Shown piece by piece: positions 53,167 to 62,802 of a DNA stretch of 64,000 bases. Position 1 is the first letter of the stretch; the number at the start of each line of letters is the position of its first letter. Location: the NCBI RefSeq assembly GCF_003058225.1, contig NZ_QBUG01000004.1, positions 1 to 64,000 of the forward strand, written 5' to 3'. Made by a program: the position numbers and the translations under genes. The DNA comes from Promicromonospora sp. AC04. Its GTDB lineage: Bacteria; Actinomycetota; Actinomycetes; Actinomycetales; Cellulomonadaceae. The notes beneath the pieces were generated by a model. It had not been told where the DNA came from. It did not search any database and saw nothing but the letters and a program-made list of their open reading frames with translations.

Positions 53167-55254
53167 TCAGCCTCCTGCTGGGGTCTCGATGACAACGACG
53201 CCGTAGGGACCGAGCTCGATCGTCTCTCCGACGGAGTGCCCGGTCAGGATGTCAGTACCTGCGGTGCCGGGCGTCGCGCTGTGCGACTCCGACGTGGAGT
53301 TGACCAGGAAGGTCAGAACAGTGCCGTCCGGCCGGATCCGGCGTGACACAGCGACGCCCGCGGGAGTGCGCGTGCCACGGACATCAGTCCCGGCCAGCAG
53401 TGCGTCGATGACGAGTGCCACGCCGGCCTCATCGGGCAGCGACGCCGAGTACAGCACTCCGCCGTTGCCGGCGGACGCGGCGAACGTCAGCGCCGGGATC
53501 CCTGCGTAGTACTCGCCGCCGTAGCGTGCCAGCACGGTGGTGTCGGGGTCCGGGCGCAGCACGTCGCACAGGATGGTGCCTGCCGGGGCGCTCGCGCCCG
53601 CCAGGACGGTTTCGCCGAAGTCCAGTGCCACGCTGTGTCCGGGTCTCAGCGCGTCGGTCTCCTCGACCGTGACGCCGGCGAGGTCACGTAGCGGGACCGG
53701 CGCTTGCCCCTGGTGGAGCCGGTCGAGCTCGTCGACGAGCGCACTCATGGTGGTAAGCAGCAGGCGGCCACCGTCGCCCACGTAGGCCCGCAGTGCGGCG
53801 GCCGGCTGTTCGCCAAGCATGTACAGGCAGGGGGCGATGACGGCCTGGTAGTCGTCGAACGGCCCGGCGGTCGAGATGATGTCCACGGGGATGTTTCGAC
53901 GATGGATCTCGCGGTACCAGTTCTCCACCTGGGCAACGTAGTCGAGGGACTGGCTGGGGCCGGTGGACATGGCCAGCCCCCAGTTCGACGGCCAGTCGAA
54001 GACGATCGCGACCTTGCCGGGTTCGACGTGACTGCCGAGGACACGCCTGGAGACCTTCGCCAGCTCCTCGCCGAGCTGTGCCACCTCGGTGAAGGTTCTC
54101 GTCTGGGACGATCCGTCCGCACCGATGACGGCGCCGTGGAACTTTTCGCACCCGGCACGCGACTGGCGGAGCTGGAAGAACTGGACCGTGTCGGCGCCAC
54201 GCGAGATAGCCTGCCAGGACTGTTGGCGCAGCTGCTGTGGCCGCTTGAGCGCGTTGTACGGCTGCCAGTTCTGCCGGGACGGTGTCTGCTCCATGAGCAT
54301 GAACGGCTTCTGGTGGCCGACTGCACGCATCAGGTCGTGTCTGAAGCAGGTCTCGGCCGCGGTCGTCTCAGGTGAGGGGTAGCTGTCCCAGGACACGATG
54401 TCCAGGTCCTCGGACCACTGGAAGTAGTCGTAGTCCGGAAAGGTACCCATCATGTTGGTGGTGACGGGGCGGTCCGGATCGTGCTGTCGGATAGCAGCCT
54501 TCTCGTCGCGGAAGGACTCAAGTACTGCCTCACCGTAGAAGCGGCGGTAGTCCAGTGAGAGTCCGCCCAGTACTGCCTTGTTCCCGGCCGTGGTGTCTCC
54601 GAGCTCGTTCGGCGGGAAGATCTCCTCGAACGAGTGGTAAGTGTGGCCCCAGAAGGCCGCGTTCCATGCCTCGTTCACGTTGTTCACCGTGCCGTATCGA
54701 GCGCGAAGCCACTCGCGGAAGGCCCCAGCGCAGATGTCGCACCAGCAGAATCCGCCGTACTCGTTGGACACGTGCCATGCCGCCAGGTTCGGCACGGGCC
54801 CGTACCGCTCCGCCAGTCGACCTGCGAGTTCGGTCGACAGTCGGCGGTAGACCGGGGAGTTGATGCACGGGTTGTGGCGCTCCCGGTGCCGCATCCGGCG
54901 CCCTTGGTGATCAACCCGGTTGACCTCCGGATGGCGCAGCGAGAGCCACGCCGGGAGCGCACCGGTGCTGGTCGCCATCACGATCGACAGTCCGGCGTAC
55001 CGGGTCATCGTGACGATCTTGTCCAGCTCTGCGAAGTCGTAGACGTCCTCGGAGGGCTGGAGTCTCGCCCAGGAGAACACGTTGATCGTGACGGAGTTGA
55101 TGTTGGCCTCGCGGAAGAGCTCCATGTCGCGGGCCCAGACTTCTTGCGGCCATTGCTCGGGGTTGTAGTCACCTCCGTAGAGGGCGCTGACGCCGTCGAG
55201 CGCCGTGACGGGGGGCTGCTGGCCGGCGAATGATGCTGTGGTGTCAGCGCTCAC
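53167..55254 (-). CDS. Beta-galactosidase, glycoside hydrolase family 42 (zinc-cluster type)
   Basis: 695 residues. GGDYNPEQWPQEVW, acid/base Glu165 (WHVSNEYGG), nucleophile Glu322 (MLMEQTPSR), and Cys130, Cys170, Cys172, Cys175 in the spacing of the Thermus A4 zinc site. YesZ-like context suggests rhamnogalacturonan galactan side chains. Last gene of the leftward operon; overlaps the preceding gene by 11 bp. Confidence 0.92.
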   Translation of the reverse strand: MSADTTASFAGQQPPVTALDGVSALYGGDYNPEQWPQEVWARDMELFREANINSVTINVFSWARLQPSEDVYDFAELDKIVTMTRYAGLSIVMATSTGALPAWLSLRHPEVNRVDHQGRRMRHRERHNPCINSPVYRRLSTELAGRLAERYGPVPNLAAWHVSNEYGGFCWCDICAGAFREWLRARYGTVNNVNEAWNAAFWGHTYHSFEEIFPPNELGDTTAGNKAVLGGLSLDYRRFYGEAVLESFRDEKAAIRQHDPDRPVTTNMMGTFPDYDYFQWSEDLDIVSWDSYPSPETTAAETCFRHDLMRAVGHQKPFMLMEQTPSRQNWQPYNALKRPQQLRQQSWQAISRGADTVQFFQLRQSRAGCEKFHGAVIGADGSSQTRTFTEVAQLGEELAKVSRRVLGSHVEPGKVAIVFDWPSNWGLAMSTGPSQSLDYVAQVENWYREIHRRNIPVDIISTAGPFDDYQAVIAPCLYMLGEQPAAALRAYVGDGGRLLLTTMSALVDELDRLHQGQAPVPLRDLAGVTVEETDALRPGHSVALDFGETVLAGASAPAGTILCDVLRPDPDTTVLARYGGEYYAGIPALTFAASAGNGGVLYSASLPDEAGVALVIDALLAGTDVRGTRTPAGVAVSRRIRPDGTVLTFLVNSTSESHSATPGTAGTDILTGHSVGETIELGPYGVVVIETPAGG

Positions 55255-57277
55255 CTGTGAAGAACTCCGATGCGTAGCGGAGGACGAGGGTCAAAGCCCA
55301 GTCCTGATCATTGGCGAGGGGATCTGCTGTGTAGCCGGGGCGTCCGTCCACGGTGCCTGGCATGACGAACGCACAGGTCGCAGCGCCGTCGTCACGAAAG
55401 AGGGTCAGGTTGGCGATGCAGATCTGTTCCGCCTCTTGCCAGAGGCGCTCGGTGCGCAGCTCCGGCGGGAGCATCAGCATGGCGACGGCGGACAGGACGC
55501 TCCAGTGGTGAGGCATCGTGTCGCCCCACAGCCGATTGACGCCGAACCAGTAGCCGTCCCAATGGCGCAGGGGCACGTGCCGCAACCGGATGTGCGGCTG
55601 CGGCCCGGCGAAGGCACGTAGCCATTCCAACGTCGTGGTCAGGTGTGGCAGAAAGCGGTCGTCTCCGATGATCCCAGAAGCGATGCCGAGCAGACTGATC
55701 AGAGGTGCGACGATTGATTGTTCGTAGTTGACCTCGTGTGCTGGCAGATCCGGGCCGAGCGACGCAAAGTGCTCGGCGCTGCGGACGATGTGCTGCTCGA
55801 GTTCCGACACCGTCTCGTCCTGACCCAGCGACCGGTGGATCTCGATGAGGGTGGCACACGCTTCGGCGTGCCCGATGGAGAGGTGTTCGTCGGCGCCGAG
55901 AGCGATGCCGCGCCGGATGATGCGAGTGGCGAGCTCCAGATCGGCGCTGTCTCCGAACAGGCGGTACTGGTCGGCGAAGAAGTGCGCCATCCAGGGGAAG
56001 TTGTAGAGCCGTGGACAAGGCTCGAGCGAGGCGGACCCCCACCGCACCGTGCCGTCATCGGACACCAGGCGTGCACGGGCGAACTCGGCCCAGGCATGCA
56101 GTGGGGCCTTCACGTCGGCGAGCGGGGTCCATCCCAGCAAGGCAGCCTGTTGGAGCAGCGTAGGCATGGCAAGTCGTTCGGCGCCGTCGTTCCAGTCCGA
56201 CCACCCGCTGGCCGCCCACGTGAGTCCGGTACTTGTGTCGTAGGGCACCATGGCCGCGGAATCGGGTGCGGGCCTCTCGCGGGCGAGCTGGTGGGTCAGG
56301 ATGAATCGCACGCGCTTGCGCACGAGCGAGCTGAGTGGCTCACGGAAGAGCACGGCCGTGCGGGCACCGGAGACGTCGATCTCGCAGACCTGGTGGATCG
56401 CTGATGTCACCACGGTACGGCCCTGGCTGTCCGTGGCGGTGGTGACTGCTTCCGGGCGGTCAGCTGTGGCGATCGCCCCGCCGTGCGGGAGCACGAGCTC
56501 GTCGCCGACCGCGGTGTGGAGCGGGAGCGTGCCGAAGGATCCGGTCCGGTCGGACTCGAAGGCCGCCATGTCGGCCACAAATCGGACTCTCCACGTCAGG
56601 GTGTAGGTGGCGGTGGCCGGGAGGACGATGGGTTGCTGGCCGCCGAAGGCGCGCTCGTTCCGAGCGGCGTCGGTGGGATGGACCACGATATGCCCGCGCA
56701 CGTTCGAGGAGCTGTTCGCGTTACGCGACTCGATCGAGTAGCTGCTGAGCCGGCCGTCGACGACGTCGACGGCGAGAACCGGACCGATGCCGGACATCGG
56801 TTGTGCGACGATCCAGCTGTCCGTGCCACCTGTCCACACGTGTGCGTGCACGGACCGTTGCAAGGACTCCCTGGCCGAGCTGTAGGTGTCTTGGAACGGG
56901 CAGGAGATCCCCATGGAGGTGATCGATATCGGAGCATCCGACGCGTTGGAGACCGCGTAGGACTCGGTGAGCGCTCCGTCCTCGATCGTGCGGGTGATCG
57001 TCAGTGCGAGGTGATCGCCCAGGGTAAAGGTGGCGGTGCTGCGATCTTCGTCGAGCGTCAGCTCAGAGGGTTGGTGCCACCGCGCGCTCCCGCGATCGGT
57101 GATCACGAACCCGCTGCCCCACTCGCGTTCGTACGTGTGCCACGGCTCGCTCGTCGGGTCGAGAAGATAACGGCGGTCCGGATCGGTGTCTGCGGTGAAC
57201 TGCAGGGGCGCACCGGTCGTGCTGCTCATGGCGACCATGCCGCCGCCCAGCCGCCAGCGAGTACGGGTGTCGGTCAA
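55244..57277 (-). CDS. Large protein of unknown function, putative beta-sandwich plus helical barrel enzyme
   Basis: 677 residues from TTG 57277 (AAGGA 6 nt upstream, TTGA overlap with the YesL stop). Residues about 20-330 are beta-rich (FTLGDHLALTITRTIEDGAL), about 360-670 helical with repeated Trp/His blocks (GWSDWNDGAERLAMPTLLQQ, LYNFPWMAHFFADQYRLF, GDTMPHHWSVLSAVAML), like a six-hairpin (alpha/alpha) barrel. No signal. I do not recognise the family; the locus points to a glycosidase or lyase acting on rhamnogalacturonan oligomers. Confidence 0.6.
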   Translation of the reverse strand: MTDTRTRWRLGGGMVAMSSTTGAPLQFTADTDPDRRYLLDPTSEPWHTYEREWGSGFVITDRGSARWHQPSELTLDEDRSTATFTLGDHLALTITRTIEDGALTESYAVSNASDAPISITSMGISCPFQDTYSSARESLQRSVHAHVWTGGTDSWIVAQPMSGIGPVLAVDVVDGRLSSYSIESRNANSSSNVRGHIVVHPTDAARNERAFGGQQPIVLPATATYTLTWRVRFVADMAAFESDRTGSFGTLPLHTAVGDELVLPHGGAIATADRPEAVTTATDSQGRTVVTSAIHQVCEIDVSGARTAVLFREPLSSLVRKRVRFILTHQLARERPAPDSAAMVPYDTSTGLTWAASGWSDWNDGAERLAMPTLLQQAALLGWTPLADVKAPLHAWAEFARARLVSDDGTVRWGSASLEPCPRLYNFPWMAHFFADQYRLFGDSADLELATRIIRRGIALGADEHLSIGHAEACATLIEIHRSLGQDETVSELEQHIVRSAEHFASLGPDLPAHEVNYEQSIVAPLISLLGIASGIIGDDRFLPHLTTTLEWLRAFAGPQPHIRLRHVPLRHWDGYWFGVNRLWGDTMPHHWSVLSAVAMLMLPPELRTERLWQEAEQICIANLTLFRDDGAATCAFVMPGTVDGRPGYTADPLANDQDWALTLVLRYASEFFTGER

Positions 57278-57996
57278 GAGGATTCCTTCGGATGATGGGG
57301 AGTGACACGGGATGGCCGTGGTGCGCCGAACCCCGGCAGGCCGCCGAGGTAGTAGACGATCGCCGTCACGAGGAAGATCGGAAGTGCGGCGCCGAAGACG
57401 ACGAGCAGGCCCGGCCATTGCGACCACGTCCAGAGAGTGATGAGTCCGAGCACGGCGAGCATCAGACTGCAGATCGGTCGAGCGAGAAGCATCTGCACAG
57501 TTGTCCTGGCCGCCCACCACGACGTCTGGTCGAAATGTGCACGCACTACCCACACCAGCATGGCGAACAGGACGAGTGCGAACAGGATCACTGTGAGCGC
57601 ACCCCCAGTCGCTGCACCGGAGGCGCCGGCCACCTCGTGGGTCATGAGGCGGAGCTCCAGCACGAGGAGGGCTCCGGCGAGTGTCAACGGCCAGCCGAGG
57701 AGGTTGGCTGCCCCGAGCTCACCTCGCCAGAGGTGATGGAAAGTCGCCCAGGTCTCGCGTGCGGTCCACTGCGGCGCAGATTCACGGAACCAATGTCGCC
57801 AGGTGCCATAGGCCGCCGCCACCGAGGGGAACCACCCCACGACGACGAGACCGAGAAAGCTGTGCACGAGAATAGCCAGGTTGACGACGAAGATGTTCAT
57901 CGAAATGCGAGCGAGCTGTTCAAAGCGGATGGCGAACCTCGTAAGGCGTGGTTGCCGCTCGGCGGAGGCGAGGGTGAAGCTAGCCCTTGACCGCAC
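57274..57996 (-). CDS. YesL-like (DUF624) membrane protein
   Basis: 240 residues, about five membrane segments; FLGLVVVGWFPSVAAAYGTW matches the DUF624 family. GTG 57996 overlaps the permease stop by 17 bp. Family members accompany oligogalacturonide/rhamnogalacturonan importers; role unknown. Confidence 0.8.
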   Translation of the reverse strand: MRSRASFTLASAERQPRLTRFAIRFEQLARISMNIFVVNLAILVHSFLGLVVVGWFPSVAAAYGTWRHWFRESAPQWTARETWATFHHLWRGELGAANLLGWPLTLAGALLVLELRLMTHEVAGASGAATGGALTVILFALVLFAMLVWVVRAHFDQTSWWAARTTVQMLLARPICSLMLAVLGLITLWTWSQWPGLLVVFGAALPIFLVTAIVYYLGGLPGFGAPRPSRVTPHHPKESS

Positions 57997-58897
57997 CGAG
58001 CATCACTCCCTTGTTGAAATACTTCTGCACGAACGGGTAAAGCACGAGAAGCGGGAGTGAGGAGACGATGATGACGCCGTACTTGATCTGATCGGCGAGC
58101 TCTCGCGCATCCTGCATCGTCGTGCCTCCAGCGCCGACGGTCGCGACTTCTCGAACGTTGCTGGACTGATTGGCCAGGATGATGCTTTGCAGGACGTTCT
58201 GCAGCGGGAGCATGGACTGGTCACGAATGAAGACCAGTCCCGTGAAGTAGTCGTTCCAGTGCTGGACGAAGTAGTACAGACCGATCACAGCGACGAGAGC
58301 GCCCGACAGTGGCAGTGCGATACGTGTGAAGAATCCGAAGAAGGACACGCCGTCGACTCGGGCTGCGTCATAGAGCTCCTCAGGTATCGAGACCTCGAAG
58401 AAGGCACGAGCGATGATGAGATTGAAGACGTTGACCGCGACAGGGAGGATGAATACCCATCGCGTGTTCAGGAGCCCCAGGTTATGGAAGAGGATGTAGC
58501 TCGGGATGAGGCCGCCAGAGAACATCATCGTGAAGACCAGGCCGAACAGCAGTGTGCGGCGCGGGCGGAAGTCGCGGCGAGAGAGGGCGAAAGCCGCTGG
58601 CAGAGTCACCAGCAGGTTGAGTGTGGTGCCGCCGACCGCGTAGAGGATGGTGTTTCCGTAGCCCTGCCAGATCCGCTCGTCTGCAATGACAAGCTCGTAG
58701 CCGGCAAGCGTCAGTCCGCGCGGCCACAGGGTTACCTGCCCGCTGGCGACGAGCGACGGATCGGAGAATGAAGCGATGAGCACGAACCAGAGCGGATATG
58801 CGACAACGACCACCGTGATCACGATCAAGGCGGCGATCACCATGGTGATCAGCCGGTCTCCGAGTTTTTCCTTCTTGGTGTTGCGTGACGACGCCAT
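57980..58897 (-). CDS. Carbohydrate ABC permease, YtcP/LplC type
   Basis: 305 residues, six segments, EAA loop ELYDAARVDGVSFFGFFTRI and C terminus KGVMLGAVKG. Typical of LplC/YtcP permeases for plant-polysaccharide oligomers. Co-transcribed with the neighbours. Confidence 0.92.
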   Translation of the reverse strand: MASSRNTKKEKLGDRLITMVIAALIVITVVVVAYPLWFVLIASFSDPSLVASGQVTLWPRGLTLAGYELVIADERIWQGYGNTILYAVGGTTLNLLVTLPAAFALSRRDFRPRRTLLFGLVFTMMFSGGLIPSYILFHNLGLLNTRWVFILPVAVNVFNLIIARAFFEVSIPEELYDAARVDGVSFFGFFTRIALPLSGALVAVIGLYYFVQHWNDYFTGLVFIRDQSMLPLQNVLQSIILANQSSNVREVATVGAGGTTMQDARELADQIKYGVIIVSSLPLLVLYPFVQKYFNKGVMLGAVKG

Positions 58898-58907
58898 GAT
58901 GACCTCC

Positions 58908-59957
58908 TCAGTACAAGCTTGTGTTTGACACTCGCTTCGCGATGGTGTTGGCGATCACGAGCAGGGTCAGGTTGATGACAGAGTTGAAGAGCCCGATGGC
59001 AGTCGCGTAGGAGAACTGGTTGCCAAGGATTCCGACTCGGTACACGTACGTCGAGATGACCTCGGAGGCCGACAGATTGAGGGCGTTCTGCATGAGGAGG
59101 GCCTTCTCGAAGCTCACACTCAGCACCTGGCCGAGATTGAGGATGAGGAGAATTCCGCAGATAGGCAGGATCGCGGGGATGTCGATGTGACGGATCAGGC
59201 GGATCCGGCCCGCTCCGTCGAGCTTGGCGGCCTCGTAGAGGTTGGTGTCCACATTGGAAAGAGCGGCCAGGTAGATGATGGCGCTCCATCCGGCGTGCTG
59301 CCACACCTCTGAAAGCCAGTAGACCGGGGCAAAAAGCTCGGGTTCGGCCATGACATTGGAGCCCAGAGCCGCCCCGAGAAGGCCGGTATTCGGGTTGAGG
59401 AATATGTTTATCATCGCCACGATCACCACGACGGAGATAAAGTGCGGCATATAGGTGATCGTCTGAGCGATACGCTTGGTGTTCCCGCCTGCGATCTGGT
59501 TGAAGAGCAGGGCAAGGATGATCGGGGCAAGAAAACCGAGCACCAGTGTTCCCAGGCTGATGCGAAGGGTGTTCGTGAGGACCTGCCCGAAGAGCGGCGA
59601 CGTCACGAACATCTGGATGTACTTGAGCCCGACGAAATCTCCGCCGAGGAGCCCTTCTGCGGGGTCGTACTCGAACACGGCCAGTCGCAGCCCGTACATC
59701 GGAACGTAGGCGAACAGCAGCACGAAGAGCATCGCCGGCAACACCATCAGCCAGTGCTGCCAGTATCCGGCAAGGTGTCGGACCAGGGTCTTGGTGGGCC
59801 GGGGACGGTCTGTCGATTCTCGACTGAACGGCTGTCCTGCTTGTTGGCTCTGGCGGCTCGCCGCTTGCACGCTCAACTCTTGCTCCATTTCGTGAACGTC
59901 GACGTTCTCGCCCTCGGGTGGGGCGAAGTTTCTCGCCCCACCCAATGGCACCGCCAT
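58908..59957 (-). CDS. Carbohydrate ABC permease, LplB type
   Basis: 349 residues with an extended basic/acidic N terminus, then six segments; NLYEAAKLDGAGRIRLIRHI is the EAA loop. Pairs with the YtcP-type permease. No ATPase gene in the locus. Confidence 0.92.
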   Translation of the reverse strand: MAVPLGGARNFAPPEGENVDVHEMEQELSVQAASRQSQQAGQPFSRESTDRPRPTKTLVRHLAGYWQHWLMVLPAMLFVLLFAYVPMYGLRLAVFEYDPAEGLLGGDFVGLKYIQMFVTSPLFGQVLTNTLRISLGTLVLGFLAPIILALLFNQIAGGNTKRIAQTITYMPHFISVVVIVAMINIFLNPNTGLLGAALGSNVMAEPELFAPVYWLSEVWQHAGWSAIIYLAALSNVDTNLYEAAKLDGAGRIRLIRHIDIPAILPICGILLILNLGQVLSVSFEKALLMQNALNLSASEVISTYVYRVGILGNQFSYATAIGLFNSVINLTLLVIANTIAKRVSNTSLY

Positions 59958-59960
59958 GGC

Positions 59961-61586
59961 CTACTTCTGCCTCGCTTCGTCGTAGATCTGTTGCCAGAGC
60001 TCGACGTTCTGCGTGCCTCCGAGGGTGTTGACCTGGTCGACGTACTCGTCCCACTGTTCGTCGACGTTGCCGTCCTGCAACCAGCTCGCGGTCATCTGCA
60101 TCGCGTAGTTGAGCACGTTGGTGGCATTGTTGGCGATCGTGTTCGTGTCTTCTTCAGATGGTCGCGCCCATGGTGGGATGACGTCGTTCTCCCAGTCGAT
60201 GTTCTGATAGACGTCCTGATAGTTCGCATCCATCTTCTGAAGGCGTGCGATGTTGATCTCGTTCGCCAAGGTGATGTCCGGGCTGATCCAGCCTGCGAAT
60301 CCGCCCTCAAGGGCTTCCCGGTCGTTGCTGGCCTCCCAGAAGTGATCGGTGACCGTGTAGGTACCGTCGCCGTCGTCGGTGACGAAGCTGGGCATCGTTC
60401 CGCGGAACTGCTGCACTGAGATCTCTTCGGAGAACAGCGCGTCGATGACCCGATATGCCGCTTCCTTGTTGGTGGCTGAGCTACTCATGGCGATGTTGCT
60501 CGTGAACACGTACGTGTCGGCCGAGGCATCCCACACGACCTCGTCGTCGGCCATGCTCTCGTCTGCCTTGGGGGGTGCGATCGAGATGTACTGGTCCTCG
60601 AACTCCGTCCCCAGGTCGCTCGCACCCCAGCCGAAGACCATCCCGACGGTTGGCGTGATGCCGTCGGCCTGGTTCCTGGCGGAGTACTGGGAGCTGTCGG
60701 CAGTGAGCGCGTCCTCTGGGATCAGGCCCTCACTCATGAGCTGGTGAAGGAAGCCGATCACCTCCCGGTACTCCTCGGAGACCAGGGCGTTGCGTACCTC
60801 GCCGTCCTCGACGTAGATGCCCTGCAGCATCGACCCAGTTGCGAAGTGAGTGGTCAGACCCGCGGAGTTCAGCAGCAGGAACGGGCTGGCGAACCCTCCG
60901 AAGGAGTCGATGGAGAGCTGGTTGATGTTGAGTGGAATCTCGTCGGCCTTGCCGTTGCCGTTCGGATCCTGCTCCTTGAACGCCACGAGCATGTCGTGGA
61001 GCTCGTCCCAGGTCCGCGGAGGCTCGAGGTCGAGAGCCTCGAGCCAGGTCTTGTTGACGATCATGTACCGGCCGGGAACTTCGTACCCGGCACCCATGTA
61101 CGAACTGACCGAGAACACCTCGTCGTCGGTTGTTGCCACCGTCTGCCGCGCTGTGGGGACGGTGTCGAAGTACTCCCGCAGGTTCGGCATCTGGTCCAGG
61201 TGCGTGCCGAGGTCCTCGAAGTAGGGGTTGCGCTGGGTGTCTTCCACGGAGAACGCACTGATGGAGATGTCCGGCACGTCCTGGGCTGCGAGCATCGCTG
61301 CCCTTTGCTCGCCGAATCCGGTTGCGTCGACGCTCTCCCACTCGATCGCGCACTCGCACAGCTCCTCGACCTGTGCGGTCCAGCCCATCTCGGCGACCGG
61401 CATCTGGTCGGGGTTCTGGGCGACCAGCACCTGCACGATGGGACGTCCGCTCGCGTCGGTCTTCTCGTCGGCGGCGTCACTGCCGGCGCAGCTCGCCAGG
61501 GTGAGGCTGACGGCGCACGCGAGAACGCCGCCGAGTGCGGCGCCCCGGCGGCTGTAGTGCCGGTGCTTCGGGCGGGGTGAGGACAT
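59961..61586 (-). CDS. Oligosaccharide-binding lipoprotein (LplA/YtcQ type)
   Basis: 541 residues. Lipobox LASC (Cys33), large type-B binding fold of the LplA family (QDPNGNGKADEIPLNIN is the calcium-like loop). Three Cys early (ELCECAIE). ATG 61586 has GGGAGC upstream. First structural gene of the leftward operon. Confidence 0.9.
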   Translation of the reverse strand: MSSPRPKHRHYSRRGAALGGVLACAVSLTLASCAGSDAADEKTDASGRPIVQVLVAQNPDQMPVAEMGWTAQVEELCECAIEWESVDATGFGEQRAAMLAAQDVPDISISAFSVEDTQRNPYFEDLGTHLDQMPNLREYFDTVPTARQTVATTDDEVFSVSSYMGAGYEVPGRYMIVNKTWLEALDLEPPRTWDELHDMLVAFKEQDPNGNGKADEIPLNINQLSIDSFGGFASPFLLLNSAGLTTHFATGSMLQGIYVEDGEVRNALVSEEYREVIGFLHQLMSEGLIPEDALTADSSQYSARNQADGITPTVGMVFGWGASDLGTEFEDQYISIAPPKADESMADDEVVWDASADTYVFTSNIAMSSSATNKEAAYRVIDALFSEEISVQQFRGTMPSFVTDDGDGTYTVTDHFWEASNDREALEGGFAGWISPDITLANEINIARLQKMDANYQDVYQNIDWENDVIPPWARPSEEDTNTIANNATNVLNYAMQMTASWLQDGNVDEQWDEYVDQVNTLGGTQNVELWQQIYDEARQK

Positions 61587-61724
61587 CGTTGTGCTCCCAT
61601 ACGGTCGAGACAGACATGCTGGCGGTGCCGACCGTGCGCTCACGGTCGGTTATCCCATGGCGGCAGGCCGAGGAATGCTCAAGTTCACCAAAGGGCCATC
61701 CATCGTTGGAGGGCCGCCTGTCCG

Positions 61725-61785
61725 ATGTTAGGGGGGCGCAGCTCGACGGCAAGGAGGTGCCGATCGGCAGTTAACATCCTGTTAA
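61725..61785 (-). promoter_or_regulatory. Operon promoter with upstream inverted repeat, probable AraC site
   Basis: TTGCCG (61752-61747), spacer 16, TAACAT (61730-61725). TTAACA-TCC-TGTTAA at 61771-61785 lies about 55-65 bp before the expected start, the place for an AraC activator. AraC is the next gene upstream. Confidence 0.55.
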
Positions 61786-61807
61786 GGATTGTCCGCAGAC
61801 GGAGCCA

Positions 61808-62632
61808 TCACGTTGCATCGGGCCGCTGCCTTCGATAGTCGCTGGGGGGACAACCGATCTCCCTGCTGAACGCACGTGAGAATGCGAAGAGGCTGCCGTA
61901 GCCACACGCCGCGGCGATCTCCTTGACCGGCAGGTCCGTCTTGACGAGCAGCTCCTGGGCCTGCGACATCTTCGTACGCAGGATGAACCGCTGCGGCGTG
62001 ACGCCGACGTGCCGCTTGAAGAGGATGAAGAGGTACTCACGGCTGATGAACAGGGCTGAGGCGATGTCGTTGACCGTCAGCCGGTCGGCCACGTGCCTCT
62101 CGATGTAGACGACCGCTTTGCGGACCATTGCGTTGTCGGCGTACTCGCCAGGTCTGAGAGCGGCGTGCGAGGACTCTGCGATGATGGCGATCATCTGCAG
62201 GAACCAGCTCTGTACGCGCAGCTGGGTGGCCAGCGTGACCTCGCGGACCTGGAGCATGGCCATCACGATGTCCTTGACCGCGGACACGGTGGGCAGCGAC
62301 AGGACCGGACGCCTTTCGCTGAACCCGCACTGTGCGAGGAGCGCTGGAGCATCGGCACCGGTGAATGCGACCCAGCAGTACGTCCATGGGTCTCGCGGAT
62401 CGGCGTGGTAGATAGCGCTGATGTCGGCCGGGATGACGAAACACTGGTTCGCGCCGATCTCGAAGTGTTCGTCGTTCATGTAGCAGTGGCCGCGACCGCT
62501 CAGCACGAAGTGGACCACGTGGTAATCACGCTTGGGCGCGCTGAGGTCGAACTCAGAGGTGCGCTCTTCGTACCCCGTGAACAAGAACTCCAGGTTCCTC
62601 ATGGGAACGGTCAGGTCGAGATTCAGCTTCAT
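61808..62632 (-). CDS. AraC-family transcriptional activator
   Basis: 274 residues. N-terminal cupin (YHVVHFVLSGRGHCYMNDEH) and C-terminal double helix-turn-helix (LTVNDIASALFISREYLFIL, VKEIAAACGYGSLFAFSRAF). Directly upstream of the binding-protein operon; probably activates it on sugar binding. Confidence 0.9.
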   Translation of the reverse strand: MKLNLDLTVPMRNLEFLFTGYEERTSEFDLSAPKRDYHVVHFVLSGRGHCYMNDEHFEIGANQCFVIPADISAIYHADPRDPWTYCWVAFTGADAPALLAQCGFSERRPVLSLPTVSAVKDIVMAMLQVREVTLATQLRVQSWFLQMIAIIAESSHAALRPGEYADNAMVRKAVVYIERHVADRLTVNDIASALFISREYLFILFKRHVGVTPQRFILRTKMSQAQELLVKTDLPVKEIAAACGYGSLFAFSRAFSREIGCPPSDYRRQRPDAT

Positions 62633-62710
62633 GACGCGGCCTCACAACCTGATCTGCCCGGCGACTGTTCGTGACCCGTCAGTACGACGCCTCATTCGAC
62701 AGGCTTGCCT

Positions 62711-62740
62711 CGCCCGGCGGGTGAAACCGCCCGCCGGGCG
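62711..62740 (-). terminator. Hairpin terminator after the YhgE/Pip-type gene
   Basis: CGCCCGGCGGG and its exact complement CCCGCCGGGCG with an 8-nt loop, 60 bp after the stop at 62803. Confidence 0.7.
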
Positions 62741-62802
62741 ACGCGTTCCGGCGCGCCACACCGGTCCAGGTACAGGATCCACCACCAAGGATGGCACGCC
62801 GG

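Noticed and set aside
61771-61785. TTAACA-TCC-TGTTAA dyad as terminator of araC
   Set aside because: Stem of only six A/T-rich pairs with a 3-nt loop is too weak; an operator is likelier.
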